The notes beneath the pieces are model-generated. The model was not told where the DNA came from, did no database searches, and worked only from the letters and a program-made list of their open reading frames with translations. Positions 7,883 to 17,650 of a stretch of 64,000 nucleotides of DNA are shown piece by piece. Source of the stretch: Actinokineospora xionganensis. GTDB lineage: Bacteria > Actinomycetota > Actinomycetes > Mycobacteriales > Pseudonocardiaceae. Both the position numbers and the translations under genes were made by a program. Positions within the stretch are counted from its first letter, which is position 1. Every line of letters starts with the position of its first letter. Location of the stretch: positions 62,001 through 126,000 of the forward strand of contig NZ_JABVED010000009.1 of the NCBI RefSeq assembly GCF_014323725.1. The letters run 5' to 3'.

Positions 7883-9481
7883 TCAGCCGAAGTCGATCGA
7901 GCGGACCGTGCGGGCGCCGATGGACTTGCCGATCGACTCCAGCACCGACTGGTCGACCGAGCGGCCCACGCGCAGCACCATCACCGCGTCGGTGCCGTCG
8001 GTGGTCTGGCTGATCTGCGCGGCGTCGATGTTGATGCCCGACTCGCCGAGCAGGGTGCCGACGGTGCCCATCACGCCGGGGCGGTCCGGGTATTCCAGGA
8101 ACACGACGTCGCCTTCGGCACGCAGGTCGAAGTGCCTGCCGTTGACCTCGACGAGCTTCTCGACCTGGGTCAGGCCGGACAGCGTGCCGCTCACGGTCAG
8201 CGACGCGCCGTCGGGGTAGACCGCGCGGAGCGTGACAAGGCTGCGGTGGTTGGCACTCTCGGACTCCTTGGTGAGGTCGATGGCCACCCCGAGGTCCTCG
8301 GCCAGGCGCGGCGCGTTCACGAACGTCACCTGGTCCTCGACGATGCCGGAGAACACGCCGCGCAGGGCGGCCAGCGGCAGGATCGAGACGTCCTCAGTGG
8401 ACAGTTCGCCGCGAACGACCACCGAGATCGAGGTGGGTGCCTTCGGGCTCAGCGCGGAGAGCACGGTGCCGAGCTTCTGGGTCAGCCGCAGGTACGGGCG
8501 GACCTCTTCGCCGACGACGCCGCCCGCGGCCACGTTCACCGCGTCGGGCACGAACTCGCCACGCAGGGCCAGCAGCACCGAGCGGGCCACGTCGGTGCCC
8601 GCGCGGTCCTGGGCCTCGCCGGTGGAGGCGCCCAGGTGCGGGGTCACGACGATGCCCGGGACGCCGAACAGCGGGCTCTCGGTGGTGGGCTCGGTGACGA
8701 AGACGTCGACACCGGCGCCGCCGACCTGGCCGCCGCGGACGGCGTCGGCGAGCGCCTGCTCGTCGATCAGGCCGCCGCGGGCGGCGTTGACGATGATGAC
8801 GCCCTTCTTGGTCTTCGCGAGGGCGTCGGCGTTGAGCAGGCCCTTGGTCTCCGGCGTCTTGGGCAGATGCACGGAGATGACGTCGGCGCGGGAGAGCAGC
8901 TCGTCGAGGCTGACCAACTCGATCCCCAGCTGCGCGGCGCGCGCGGGCGAGGCGTACGGGTCGTAGGCGATCAGCGTGGTGCCGAACGCGGCGAGGCGCT
9001 GGGCGAACAGCTGGCCGATCTTGCCCAGGCCGACGACGCCCACGGTCTTGCCGTTGAGCTCGACCCCGGAGAACTTGCTCCGCTTCCACTCGCCGCCCTG
9101 CAGCGTGGCGTGGGCGTCGGGCACCTGGCGGGCCACGGCGAGCAGGAGCGCCACGGCGTGCTCGGCGGCGGAGACGATGTTGGAGGTCGGCGCGTTGACG
9201 ACCAGGACACCCCGGTCGGTAGCGGCGGGCACGTCGACGTTGTCGAGGCCGACACCCGCGCGGGCGACGACCTTGAGCTTGTCGCTGGCCTTGAGCACCT
9301 CGGCGTCGACCTGCGTGGCCGACCGGACCAGCAGCGCGTCGGCACTGGCCACGGCGGCGAGCAGGGCGGGGCGGTCGGTGCCGTCGACGTGGCGGACCTC
9401 GATCTCGTCGCCGAATACGTCCAGCACGGACGGCGCGAGCTTCTCGGCGATGAGGACGACGGGTCGGGTCGAATTGGTCAC
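7883..9481 (-). CDS. serA: D-3-phosphoglycerate dehydrogenase, long ACT form
   Basis: The 532-aa protein catalyses the first step of serine synthesis, oxidising 3-phosphoglycerate with NAD. The order is: substrate domain, Rossmann domain with GLGKIGQLFAQR (~150), catalytic Arg in NAARGGLIDE, Glu in VTEP, His in VTPHLGAST, then an allosteric substrate-binding insert (~315-450) and a C-terminal ACT domain (DRPGVMGTVGTLLGESGINI). This is the mycobacterial-type four-domain enzyme, inhibited by serine through the ACT domain. The start is GTG. Confidence 0.95.
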   Translation of the reverse strand: MTNSTRPVVLIAEKLAPSVLDVFGDEIEVRHVDGTDRPALLAAVASADALLVRSATQVDAEVLKASDKLKVVARAGVGLDNVDVPAATDRGVLVVNAPTSNIVSAAEHAVALLLAVARQVPDAHATLQGGEWKRSKFSGVELNGKTVGVVGLGKIGQLFAQRLAAFGTTLIAYDPYASPARAAQLGIELVSLDELLSRADVISVHLPKTPETKGLLNADALAKTKKGVIIVNAARGGLIDEQALADAVRGGQVGGAGVDVFVTEPTTESPLFGVPGIVVTPHLGASTGEAQDRAGTDVARSVLLALRGEFVPDAVNVAAGGVVGEEVRPYLRLTQKLGTVLSALSPKAPTSISVVVRGELSTEDVSILPLAALRGVFSGIVEDQVTFVNAPRLAEDLGVAIDLTKESESANHRSLVTLRAVYPDGASLTVSGTLSGLTQVEKLVEVNGRHFDLRAEGDVVFLEYPDRPGVMGTVGTLLGESGINIDAAQISQTTDGTDAVMVLRVGRSVDQSVLESIGKSIGARTVRSIDFG

Positions 9482-9634
9482 GCTGCGACTCCAAGGTCAG
9501 GAGGCTGGGCAGGAGACGGTTACCGCGCTGTAACCAGACGTGGACGAGTCTATGACGTGGGCTGAACCGTTTCACCAGGAGGTGGGATTCATGACATGGC
9601 AGCGTTGGGCCACACCAAGGTCAACTACCGACTG

Positions 9635-12250
9635 TCACTCCCCGATGACTTGCGGAGCGGTGAACTCGCCGCTGCCGAAGACCTCGTCGTCATCGCCCTC
9701 GACCAGGAAGGCGGGGCGCTTTTTCTCCTGGTCCTTGACGGTGGGGAGCTCGGGGTGGTCGTCGTTGGAGCGAACCGGGACGGGAGTGCTGCCGGTCGAG
9801 TAGCCACCGGAGCCCGCGGGCCCGAAGCCGCCGCCGAAGGCCCCGACGGGCGGCAGCTTGGCCGCCATGGCCGGGGGTGGCTGTGGTGGCCGGTTGGGTG
9901 CGGGAGGCCGGTTCGGCGGGTTCGGCCCGGGTGGCCGGTGCTGCAGGCGGGAGGCGTCGGGGCCGGGTTGTCCCATCGGACGGGCATTGTCCGAACCCGG
10001 CTGGCCCATCGGACGGGAGGCCTCGCGGCCGGGCTGACCGGGCCGAACCGGCGGCCGGGTCTCTGGCCCGGGCTGACCCATCGACGGACGGGAGCCGTCG
10101 AAACCAGCCTGACCAGGCCGAACCGGCGGCCGCGATGGCCCCGGCCCGGGCTGACTCATCGGCTGCGACGCGTCAGAACCCTGCCCCGTCGGACGAGGAG
10201 CATCGGGACTGGACTGTCCCGTCGGACGAGGGTCGGGACCGGGCCGCCCCATCGGCGGGCGGGACGCATCAGGGCCGGGCCCGCCCGATGGGCGCTCAGG
10301 GATGTGACGGTGCGCCGGATCTGCTTGGCCGGGCATGACCGGACGGTCGGAGCCGGGCATGGACTGGCCAGGCCGCATCGACCGATCGTCGGGCGAGGGC
10401 TGGGCGGGGTGATTCCGCGATCCGGGCAAATGCTGACTGGCCTGGCCGGGCGAACGGTCCGTCGCGGGCGTCGGACGGCCGGGCCCGGACACGTGCTGGC
10501 CAGGTCCCGTTGCCGGGCCCCTGCCATCGGGCAGGTGCTGTCCGGGGCGCCCCTGAGGGGCAACCGGATGCCGGCCGGAAAAGTCGGGCCGACGGTCGCC
10601 CTCGGGTGTCGGTTGCCCGGGCACGGCGGGCAGGTGCTGACCGGGCACACCAGGCGGGCGATCGCCGTCCGCCATCGGATGAGCAGGCCGGACGGGCGGA
10701 CGCTGACCGGACACGCCCGGCATCGGGTGGGGATGGCGGGGCTGATCGGGCACGTGCTGACCAGGCCGCATCCCTGGCCGCTCACCCTGAGACACCTGCT
10801 GACCGGGGCCAGTCGGGGGTGGATCGTCGGCGGGAGCCTCACCCACCGGGCGCGGTGGGTTGTTCGGGCCAGGATGGCCGGGACCGTTGGCCGGGTGTCC
10901 AGGCCCCATCGGTGCTCCAGGCCGGCCCTGCCGCGGGTGCGCCGAAGCCGGATCGGGCCGTAAGCCGGGCCCACCCGGCAGCTTTCCCTGCGCCCCTGGG
11001 GGTGGGGCTTGGTCGGCCGGGTGCCGACGATGCTGAGGGCCGGTCGGCGGGTGGTTCTGCCGGGCAGGCATCGGCACCCTGCCCGCCGACGAGTCCTCCA
11101 TCGGGTCCCGCCCACCCATCGGCCTCGGCGGGAACGGCGCTGGTTGAGGGCCGGTGTGCGACCGGGCGGGCTCTCCACCGCCGAACGGCATGGACGGGGG
11201 CTGAATGGGCTGCGGTCCGCCCGGAGGCGACCCAGCCATCGGGCGCCCCTCGTCCGGTGACCGAGGTCCGGCCGGGCGCTCGCCGGTCGGAGAGGGATCG
11301 GGCATGGGCAAACGGTCCTCACTCAAAGGCGTACGCGACACCTCCACCGGCCCAGGTGGGCCGGGTGGAAGCACAGGACCACCCATCCGATCGGACGCCG
11401 GGTACGCATCCTCCACCGGCGCTCCGTGTCTGCCGGCGGAGCCCGTCATGGGCTCGACGGAAGCCGGAGGGTAGGCGCCGAACACAGGATCATCCACGAA
11501 CGAACGATCCCCAACAAACGACGAAGACGGGCCCTCCATCAGAGCTCCGTGCCTGCCCACCGGGGGACCACTCACCATCGGCTCGGCAGAAACCGGTGGA
11601 TAAGCCTCAACGGCCTGCTGATCCCCATCGAACGGCGGGTATGAACCCACTGACCTCCCACGACCGCCCAGCGGCAGCGGAGGGCCATCCACAACGGGCG
11701 CGGATGCCGGGTCAGCCATCGACGCCCGAGGGAGATCCGGTGAGGCGGGGGTTGGCCGGTCCGCGTCGGCAGGCGCTTCGGCAGGCCAAAGCTCCTCCCG
11801 CCGCGTCGCCTGCTCCTCCGCCGCGTCTCCGGGCCATCCGATCGCCCCCGTTCCAGGGGCAGGCTCCTCGGAGCCGCCGATCCGGGGGGCGACAAGTTCC
11901 TCGTGCGGCACGCCGCGGGCTCGGCGTGAGCGGCGGCCGGGAGGGGCGCTTGGCTCCTCGAACCGGTCTGCCGAGTCGTGTGTCAAAGAGTGGGGCTCCA
12001 CGAAGCCTCCACCGGGCCGGACATCCCCAGAACCCCCATCGAAAGAACCGCCGACCGGATCAGCGCCCGTCCGACCATGCCCCCCACCGGGTAAGTGCTC
12101 CTCAGCCGCCTTCCGCGCCTCCGCCGAATGGCGTCCCGAAGGGGGCGCCCACGCGCCCTCCTCCTGCGGCCACTCCGGCGTCGCGGCTGGAGCCACCCAG
12201 TCACCCGATCCAGTGAAATCCCCCCGGTCCCGGGCCGCGCCCGGGCTCAC
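9635..12250 (-). CDS. very long proline/glycine-rich low-complexity protein
   Basis: About 871 residues are dominated by P, G, Q, R and S in loose PGQ, GRPGP and MGQPGP repeats (roughly residues 330-800). There is no signal peptide, membrane segment or catalytic domain. The last ~50 residues are non-repetitive and acidic (PTVKDQEKKRPAFLVEG, then DDDEVFGSGEF), and look like a conserved tail. I recall similar tails at the end of PPE-type proteins of Pseudonocardiaceae, but no PPE domain is present. GTG 12250 overlaps the stop of the DUF397-like gene (GTGA), so the two are coupled. Function unknown. Confidence 0.7.
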   Translation of the reverse strand: MSPGAARDRGDFTGSGDWVAPAATPEWPQEEGAWAPPSGRHSAEARKAAEEHLPGGGHGRTGADPVGGSFDGGSGDVRPGGGFVEPHSLTHDSADRFEEPSAPPGRRSRRARGVPHEELVAPRIGGSEEPAPGTGAIGWPGDAAEEQATRREELWPAEAPADADRPTPASPDLPRASMADPASAPVVDGPPLPLGGRGRSVGSYPPFDGDQQAVEAYPPVSAEPMVSGPPVGRHGALMEGPSSSFVGDRSFVDDPVFGAYPPASVEPMTGSAGRHGAPVEDAYPASDRMGGPVLPPGPPGPVEVSRTPLSEDRLPMPDPSPTGERPAGPRSPDEGRPMAGSPPGGPQPIQPPSMPFGGGEPARSHTGPQPAPFPPRPMGGRDPMEDSSAGRVPMPARQNHPPTGPQHRRHPADQAPPPGAQGKLPGGPGLRPDPASAHPRQGRPGAPMGPGHPANGPGHPGPNNPPRPVGEAPADDPPPTGPGQQVSQGERPGMRPGQHVPDQPRHPHPMPGVSGQRPPVRPAHPMADGDRPPGVPGQHLPAVPGQPTPEGDRRPDFSGRHPVAPQGRPGQHLPDGRGPATGPGQHVSGPGRPTPATDRSPGQASQHLPGSRNHPAQPSPDDRSMRPGQSMPGSDRPVMPGQADPAHRHIPERPSGGPGPDASRPPMGRPGPDPRPTGQSSPDAPRPTGQGSDASQPMSQPGPGPSRPPVRPGQAGFDGSRPSMGQPGPETRPPVRPGQPGREASRPMGQPGSDNARPMGQPGPDASRLQHRPPGPNPPNRPPAPNRPPQPPPAMAAKLPPVGAFGGGFGPAGSGGYSTGSTPVPVRSNDDHPELPTVKDQEKKRPAFLVEGDDDEVFGSGEFTAPQVIGE

Positions 12251-12522
12251 CACGGCTCGTCGAACTCGCCTGCCTTGGCGCCCTCGACGAAGGCATCCCA
12301 CTCAGACTCGGTGAAGACCAGGACGGTGTCGTCCGGGCCGGTGAACTTGGAGTTGCGCATCGCGATGTAGGTCTTGCCGTCGGTGTGCGGCACGAACGCG
12401 ATCTCGACGTATTCGCCGTTCGGGTCGGCGTCGGGCTCCGCGGCGCGCTGCCAGTCGGCCTTCGTCAGGTCGAGGTTGCCGCGCACCTCGGCCTTGTCGT
12501 CGTAGATGGGGGCGCTGTCCAT
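12247..12522 (-). CDS. DUF397-like small protein
   Basis: The 91-aa product has the DUF397 pattern: an opening with Trp (DWQRAAEPD), the central YVEIAFVPH and YIAMRNSK segments, then VLVFTESEWDAFVEGAKAGEFD. DUF397 proteins usually accompany Scr1-type helix-turn-helix regulators in actinomycetes; no such regulator is adjacent. The ATG has AGGAG upstream. The stop overlaps the GTG of the proline-rich gene. Confidence 0.75.
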   Translation of the reverse strand: MDSAPIYDDKAEVRGNLDLTKADWQRAAEPDADPNGEYVEIAFVPHTDGKTYIAMRNSKFTGPDDTVLVFTESEWDAFVEGAKAGEFDEPW

Positions 12523-12651
12523 CGCGTCTCCTACTGGTCCGAATGCGTCACCAAAAACTGTCGGGCCCAGGTATACCGCAGTGGGCGGCGCGGTGATGCC
12601 GGAACGTGTCGGTCCGGCCACTGTGCTGTCGCGCTCAGTAGCGTGGCCCGG

Positions 12652-13368
12652 GTGAGCTCGTATTACGCGCGTTACCTGAGTGGCGACCATGTGGCCGTCT
12701 GGAACGACCTTCGCGCGCTCGGCGACATCCCCGACGACGTGGCGGAGGACGCCGCCGCGGTGGCCGACGAGACGATGATCCGGGTCGCCCAGCACGTGGC
12801 CCGCATCGCGGCGGCGCTGCCCGAGTTCGGTTGGGTGTCCTCGGACCGGCTGGTCCCCGCCCACCAGCCGCCCACTGAGGACGACGACGACCTGGTCGAC
12901 ATGCTGATCGACAAGATCGGCGGCCTGCCCCTGGCCCTGGAGGCCTGCCTGCGCCGCGTCGGCGAGGTCTGGTTCGCGGGCGACTGCCAGGTCCTGGAGC
13001 TGACCTACCACCAGCAACCCGCCCCGCGCGGCACCCCGCCTGGCCCGGAGTACCCGGACCCGCTGTGCCTGGGCAACGCCTACTCCCTGAGCTACGAGTG
13101 GCAGCGCTGTGAGAACCCGGCGGCCTTCGTCTTCGCCATCGCCCCTGACGAGAGCACGAAGGCCAACGTCAACGGCGCCACCCACGGCATCGAACTGCCC
13201 GCCCTGACCGCCGATCCGGTCCTGCGGGGCGTCTCGGGCAGAACGGGCATCACGCTCGTCGACTACCTGCGCGAGTCCGTGGCCTGGGGCGGCTTCCCGG
13301 GCTTCTCCTTCATCCCGGAACTGGCCCCCGCCGCGCTCATCACCCTGCGCACCAAACCCGACTTCTGA
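12652..13368 (+). CDS. conserved hypothetical protein
   Basis: A 239-aa soluble protein with no signal peptide. It starts VSSYYARYLSGDHVAVWNDL and contains two acidic patches (EDDDDLVDM) and an aromatic segment YSLSYEWQRCENPAAFVFAI, and ends with a hydrophobic GGFPGFSFIPELAPA stretch. I do not recognise a named family. It diverges from the DUF397-like gene across 130 bp and converges on ilvC at a strong hairpin. GTG 12652 is the likely start; GTG 12643 is an alternative. Confidence 0.6.
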   Translation: MSSYYARYLSGDHVAVWNDLRALGDIPDDVAEDAAAVADETMIRVAQHVARIAAALPEFGWVSSDRLVPAHQPPTEDDDDLVDMLIDKIGGLPLALEACLRRVGEVWFAGDCQVLELTYHQQPAPRGTPPGPEYPDPLCLGNAYSLSYEWQRCENPAAFVFAIAPDESTKANVNGATHGIELPALTADPVLRGVSGRTGITLVDYLRESVAWGGFPGFSFIPELAPAALITLRTKPDF

Positions 13369-13376
13369 GAGAAACA

Positions 13377-13413
13377 CGGTGGCCCGCGGCGTCGAGGACG
13401 CCACGGGCCACCG
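13377..13413. terminator. bidirectional terminator between convergent genes
   Basis: CGGTGGCCCG plus GGCGTC pairs with GACGCC plus CGGGCCACCG (17-bp arms, one mismatch, three-base loop). It lies between the stops of the hypothetical gene and ilvC. Confidence 0.75.
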
Positions 13414-13426
13414 TTGGGGAGAAGCC

Positions 13427-14464
<1,038 letters not shown>

Positions 14465-14487
14465 CTAACGAAATCAGTGGGAGTCGG

Positions 14488-14994
14488 TCACCGCACGGCG
14501 GTTGCCGTGATAGAGCGCGGACCGCGGCCGATGGCGACCATGCCGGACTGGACCATTTCGCGCACACCGTAGGGCTCGAGCATGCGCAGTAGCGCTTCGA
14601 GCTTGTCGGCGGTGCCGGTGGCCTCGATGGTAAGCGCCTCGGGTGAGACGTCGACCACCTTGGCGCGGAACAGGTTCACCGTTTCGAGGACCTGGCTGCG
14701 CACGGTGGCGTCGGCGCGGACCTTGACCAGCAGCAGTTCCCGCTGCACCGCGATCGACGGCTCGAGCTCGACGATCTTGATGACGTTGATCAGCTTGTTC
14801 AGCTGCTTGGTGACCTGTTCCAAGGGCAGTTCGTCGACGGCGACCACGATCGTCATCCGGGACACGTCCGGGTGCTCGGTCGGCCCGACCGCGAGCGAGT
14901 CGATGTTGAAGCCGCGCCGGGAGAACAGGCCGGAGACGCGGGCCAGGACACCGGGCTTGTTCTCGACGAGAACGCTCAGAGTGTGAGTAGTCAT
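14488..14994 (-). CDS. ilvN: acetolactate synthase small (regulatory) subunit
   Basis: The 168-aa protein begins with an ACT domain (TLSVLVENKPGVLARVSGLFSRRGFNI) that binds valine for feedback control and activates IlvB, followed by the ALS_ss_C domain. ATG 14994 lies about seven bases behind GAGGA. ATG 15000, overlapping the ilvB stop as ATGA, is possible and would add two residues. It is coupled to ilvB. Confidence 0.95.
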   Translation of the reverse strand: MTTHTLSVLVENKPGVLARVSGLFSRRGFNIDSLAVGPTEHPDVSRMTIVVAVDELPLEQVTKQLNKLINVIKIVELEPSIAVQRELLLVKVRADATVRSQVLETVNLFRAKVVDVSPEALTIEATGTADKLEALLRMLEPYGVREMVQSGMVAIGRGPRSITATAVR

Positions 14995-14996
14995 GA

Positions 14997-16829
14997 TCAT
15001 TCCTCGTCGAACAGTGGCCGGATGCCGCGCGCGGCCATGATCTCGCTGTTGCCCGTGCCCGCGGCGACCATGGGCCACACCTGGGCGTCCTTGCCGACGA
15101 CGAAGTCGATCACGACGGGCCGGTCGTTGATCGCCATGGCCCGGTTGATGACCTCGTCGACCTCTTCCTTGGTCTCGCACCGCAGGCCCGCGCAGCCCAG
15201 CGCCTCGGCGAGGAGGGTGAAGTCGGGGATGCGGAACTTGTGCGTGCCGAGGTCGGTCTGGGAGTAGCGGCCGGAGTAGAAGAGGTTCTGCCACTGCCGG
15301 ACCATGCCCAGGTTGCCGTTGTTGATGACGGCGACCTTGATGGGCGCCCCCTCGATGGCGCAGGTGGCGAGTTCCTGGTTGGTCATCTGGAAACAGCCGT
15401 CGCCGTCGATCGCCCAGACCACCGAGTCCGGCTTGCCGAACTTGGCGCCCATGGCGGCGGGGACGGCGTAGCCCATGGTGCCCAGGCCGCCGGAGTTGAG
15501 CCAGGTGCCCGGCTTCTCGTAGCGGACGTGCTGCGCGGCCCACATCTGGTGCTGGCCGACGCCCGCGGTGTAGATGGCGTCCGGGCCCGCGATGGCGCCG
15601 ATGCGCTCGATGACGTACTGCGGCGACAGCGTCCCGTCCTCGGGCCACTCGTAGCCAAGGGGGTAGGTCTCGCGCCACTGGTCGAGCTGCTTCCACCAGG
15701 GGGTGAGGTCCTCGGAGCCGGAAGCCTTCTCGGCCTTCACCGCGGCGATCAGCTCGATCAGGATCTCCTTGCAGTCGCCCACGATCGGGACGTCCGCGCG
15801 GCGGTTCTTGGAGATCTCGGCCGGGTCGATGTCGGCGTGCACGATGGCCGCGCCGGGCGCGAAGGACCCGAGCTGACCGGTGACCCGGTCGTCGAACCGG
15901 GCGCCGAGGGCGATGAGCAGGTCGGAGCTCTGCATGGCGCCGACCGCGGGGACGGTGCCGTGCATGCCGGGCATGCCCAGGTGCTGCTTGTGCGAGTCGG
16001 GGAACGCGCCACGGGCCATCAGCGTGGTGACCACGGGCATGCCGGTCAGCTCGGCGAGTTCCAGCAGTTCGGGGGACGCCTGGGCCTTGATGACGCCGCC
16101 GCCGACGTAGAGGACCGGGCGCTTCGCCGAGCACATCAGCTTGGCGGCCTCGCGGACCTGCTTGCCGTGCGGGCGGGTGGTCGGGCGGTACCCGGGCAGC
16201 CGCAGCTCCGGCGGCCAGATGAAGGACGTCTGCTCCTGTAGGACGTCCTTGGGGATGTCGACGAGAACCGGGCCGGGCCTGCCGGTCTTCGCGAGGTGGA
16301 ACGCCTCGGCGATGATCCGCGGGATGTCGGCCGGGTCGGTGACCAGGAAGTTGTGCTTGGTGATGGGAAGCGTGATGCCGCAGATGTCGGCTTCCTGGAA
16401 CGCGTCGGTCCCGATCAGCGCGCGGGTCTGCTGGCCGGTGATGGCCACGAGCGGCACCGAGTCCATGTTCGCGTCCGCGAGCGGGGTGACCAGGTTCGTA
16501 GCGCCGGGGCCGGAGGTGGCCATGCAGACGCCGACCTTGCCGGTGGCCTGCGCGTAGCCGGTCGCGGCGTGGCCCGCGCCCTGCTCGTGGCGGACGAGGA
16601 TGTGGCGGACCTTGGTGGAGTCGAGCAGGGGGTCGTACGCGGGCAGGATCGTGCCGCCGGGGATGCCGAAGACGATTTCGACGCCTACCGCCTCGAGCGA
16701 GCGGACGAGTGACTGCGCGCCGGTCACCCGAACGGGTGTCCCGGTCGGCGGCGCGGGCTTGGGGCGGGCGGAGTTGCCCGGCCCCGGTGTCGCGGGGGCC
16801 GGCGTGGGCCGCGATGTGGCGCTGGTCAT
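14997..16829 (-). CDS. ilvB: acetolactate synthase large (catalytic) subunit
   Basis: The 610-aa ThDP- and FAD-dependent enzyme condenses pyruvate with pyruvate or 2-ketobutyrate. Evidence: catalytic Glu in [14 protein letters not shown], the substrate/FAD region [15 protein letters not shown], and the C-terminal ThDP motif GDGCFQM..INN. The first ~35 residues are a Pro/Ala-rich tail not needed for the fold. It is first in ilvBNC and sits behind an attenuator with an Ile-Leu-Val-Leu leader peptide. Confidence 0.96.
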   Translation of the reverse strand: MTSATSRPTPAPATPGPGNSARPKPAPPTGTPVRVTGAQSLVRSLEAVGVEIVFGIPGGTILPAYDPLLDSTKVRHILVRHEQGAGHAATGYAQATGKVGVCMATSGPGATNLVTPLADANMDSVPLVAITGQQTRALIGTDAFQEADICGITLPITKHNFLVTDPADIPRIIAEAFHLAKTGRPGPVLVDIPKDVLQEQTSFIWPPELRLPGYRPTTRPHGKQVREAAKLMCSAKRPVLYVGGGVIKAQASPELLELAELTGMPVVTTLMARGAFPDSHKQHLGMPGMHGTVPAVGAMQSSDLLIALGARFDDRVTGQLGSFAPGAAIVHADIDPAEISKNRRADVPIVGDCKEILIELIAAVKAEKASGSEDLTPWWKQLDQWRETYPLGYEWPEDGTLSPQYVIERIGAIAGPDAIYTAGVGQHQMWAAQHVRYEKPGTWLNSGGLGTMGYAVPAAMGAKFGKPDSVVWAIDGDGCFQMTNQELATCAIEGAPIKVAVINNGNLGMVRQWQNLFYSGRYSQTDLGTHKFRIPDFTLLAEALGCAGLRCETKEEVDEVINRAMAINDRPVVIDFVVGKDAQVWPMVAAGTGNSEIMAARGIRPLFDEE

Positions 16830-16885
16830 CGTTTCTGCCTCGTGGGTAGAAGTGTTATCTGGTCACGGGAAGCGGGTGAGGGCAC

Positions 16886-16969
16886 AAAAAAGCCCCCGTC
16901 GACCGGCATGGTCGTACGAGGGTCCGCGCGTTCGATGCGTGCTGGCTTCCGTCAGCGTCGAACGCGCGG
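16886..16969 (-). promoter_or_regulatory. transcription attenuator upstream of ilvB
   Basis: A perfect 12-bp hairpin pairs 16958-16969 with 16924-16935 and overlaps the last codons of the leader peptide. It is followed by a terminator hairpin (16910-16922 with 16893-16904) and six U residues (16886-16891). Stalling on the Ile/Leu/Val codons should release the first hairpin and prevent termination. The gap from the terminator to ilvB is about 55 bp. Confidence 0.85.
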
Positions 16970-16999
16970 CGGAAGTACGAGAATTGACTGTGAGGGCAC
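16952..16999 (-). CDS. ilvB leader peptide (MPSQSILVLPPRVRR)
   Basis: A 15-codon ORF starts with GTG 16999 and contains Ile-Leu-Val-Leu at codons 6-9 and Val at 13, all branched-chain codons, ending in TGA within the first attenuator hairpin. An in-frame stop lies directly upstream, so GTG is the only start. No ribosome site is visible. The promoter places the transcription start on this GTG, so the leader appears to be translated from a leaderless mRNA. Confidence 0.8.
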   Translation of the reverse strand: MPSQSILVLPPRVRR

Positions 17000-17006
17000 G
17001 GCTCAG

Positions 17007-17035
17007 ACGCTAATGCGTTCGGCCTAGGGCGTCAA
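17007..17035 (-). promoter_or_regulatory. ilvBNC promoter
   Basis: On the minus strand, TTGACG (17030-17035) and TAGCGT (17007-17012) are separated by exactly 17 bases, a near-consensus housekeeping promoter. Seven bases separate the -10 box from the GTG of the leader peptide. Confidence 0.75.
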
Positions 17036-17121
17036 CTCTGCGGGATCGTGATCCCGGATACTGGACGGGCGGCAGGGGGTCGCGCGTATGCCCGCGGGTG
17101 CGAGGGTGCACCATTTGTCCT

Positions 17122-17562
17122 GTGTCCGACCAGCAGATTCCCTCCAAGCTCGTGTTCCGGATCCCCGGTGTCGCCATCCTCGCGGCCCTGCTCCTGGCCG
17201 TGTGCGCGACGCCGGTGGCGTTCGCGGCGCCCTGGCTCCCGCTGCTCTACGTGATTCCGCTCGCCATTGTGGTGTGGGTCATCCGAGTTCGCACCACGGC
17301 GACCGCCGAGGGCATCGTCGCCCGCGAGGTCTTCCGGAGCCGGACCATGCCGTGGGACTCCCTCAAGAGCCTGCGGCTGACCAAGCGCTCCGGGGTGCGC
17401 GCGGTGCTGGCCGACGACACCGAGGTCACCCTTCCGTGCGTCCGCGTCCGGCATCTGCCCGCGCTCGCGCTGGTCAGCGGCGGCCGGCTGGACGACCCGA
17501 CCGAGACTCCGGTCACCGAAGCCGAGGACAAGGCCGAGGAACCCGTCGTCGAGGCGGAGTAA
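17122..17562 (+). CDS. PH-domain membrane protein (Cfp6/Rv3004-like)
   Basis: The 146-aa protein has two adjacent hydrophobic segments (~15-60: [18 protein letters not shown] and [15 protein letters not shown]), then a short bacterial PH-like domain ([19 protein letters not shown], then [21 protein letters not shown]), and an acidic tail. The position between ilvB and the DoxX/LppZ genes matches Rv3004 (cfp6) of M. tuberculosis, as I recall it. Function unknown. GTG 17122 was chosen over GTG 17098 because the protein pattern begins there; neither has a ribosome site. Confidence 0.8.
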   Translation: MSDQQIPSKLVFRIPGVAILAALLLAVCATPVAFAAPWLPLLYVIPLAIVVWVIRVRTTATAEGIVAREVFRSRTMPWDSLKSLRLTKRSGVRAVLADDTEVTLPCVRVRHLPALALVSGGRLDDPTETPVTEAEDKAEEPVVEAE

Positions 17563-17650
17563 CCTAAGGCCACCGCTCCCCGCTCGGGCGCCTATCCGGC
17601 GCCGTGCACGTCCCATAGCTGATAGCGACACGAACCTTGGAGGAGCAGCC

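Noticed and set aside
9592-9803. Short plus-strand ORF with a strong AGGAGG site before an ATG upstream of serA
   Set aside because: The ribosome-like site is good, but the peptide is random-looking and runs into the antisense of the proline-rich gene. No family resemblance and no supporting promoter.
9596-12216. Long plus-strand open frames (455 and 568 codons) across this interval
   Set aside because: They are antisense to the proline-rich gene and exist because its repetitive GC-rich codons leave few stops on the other strand. They have Arg/Gly/Pro-random composition and no ribosome sites; the minus-strand gene has a conserved-looking tail and a coupled start.
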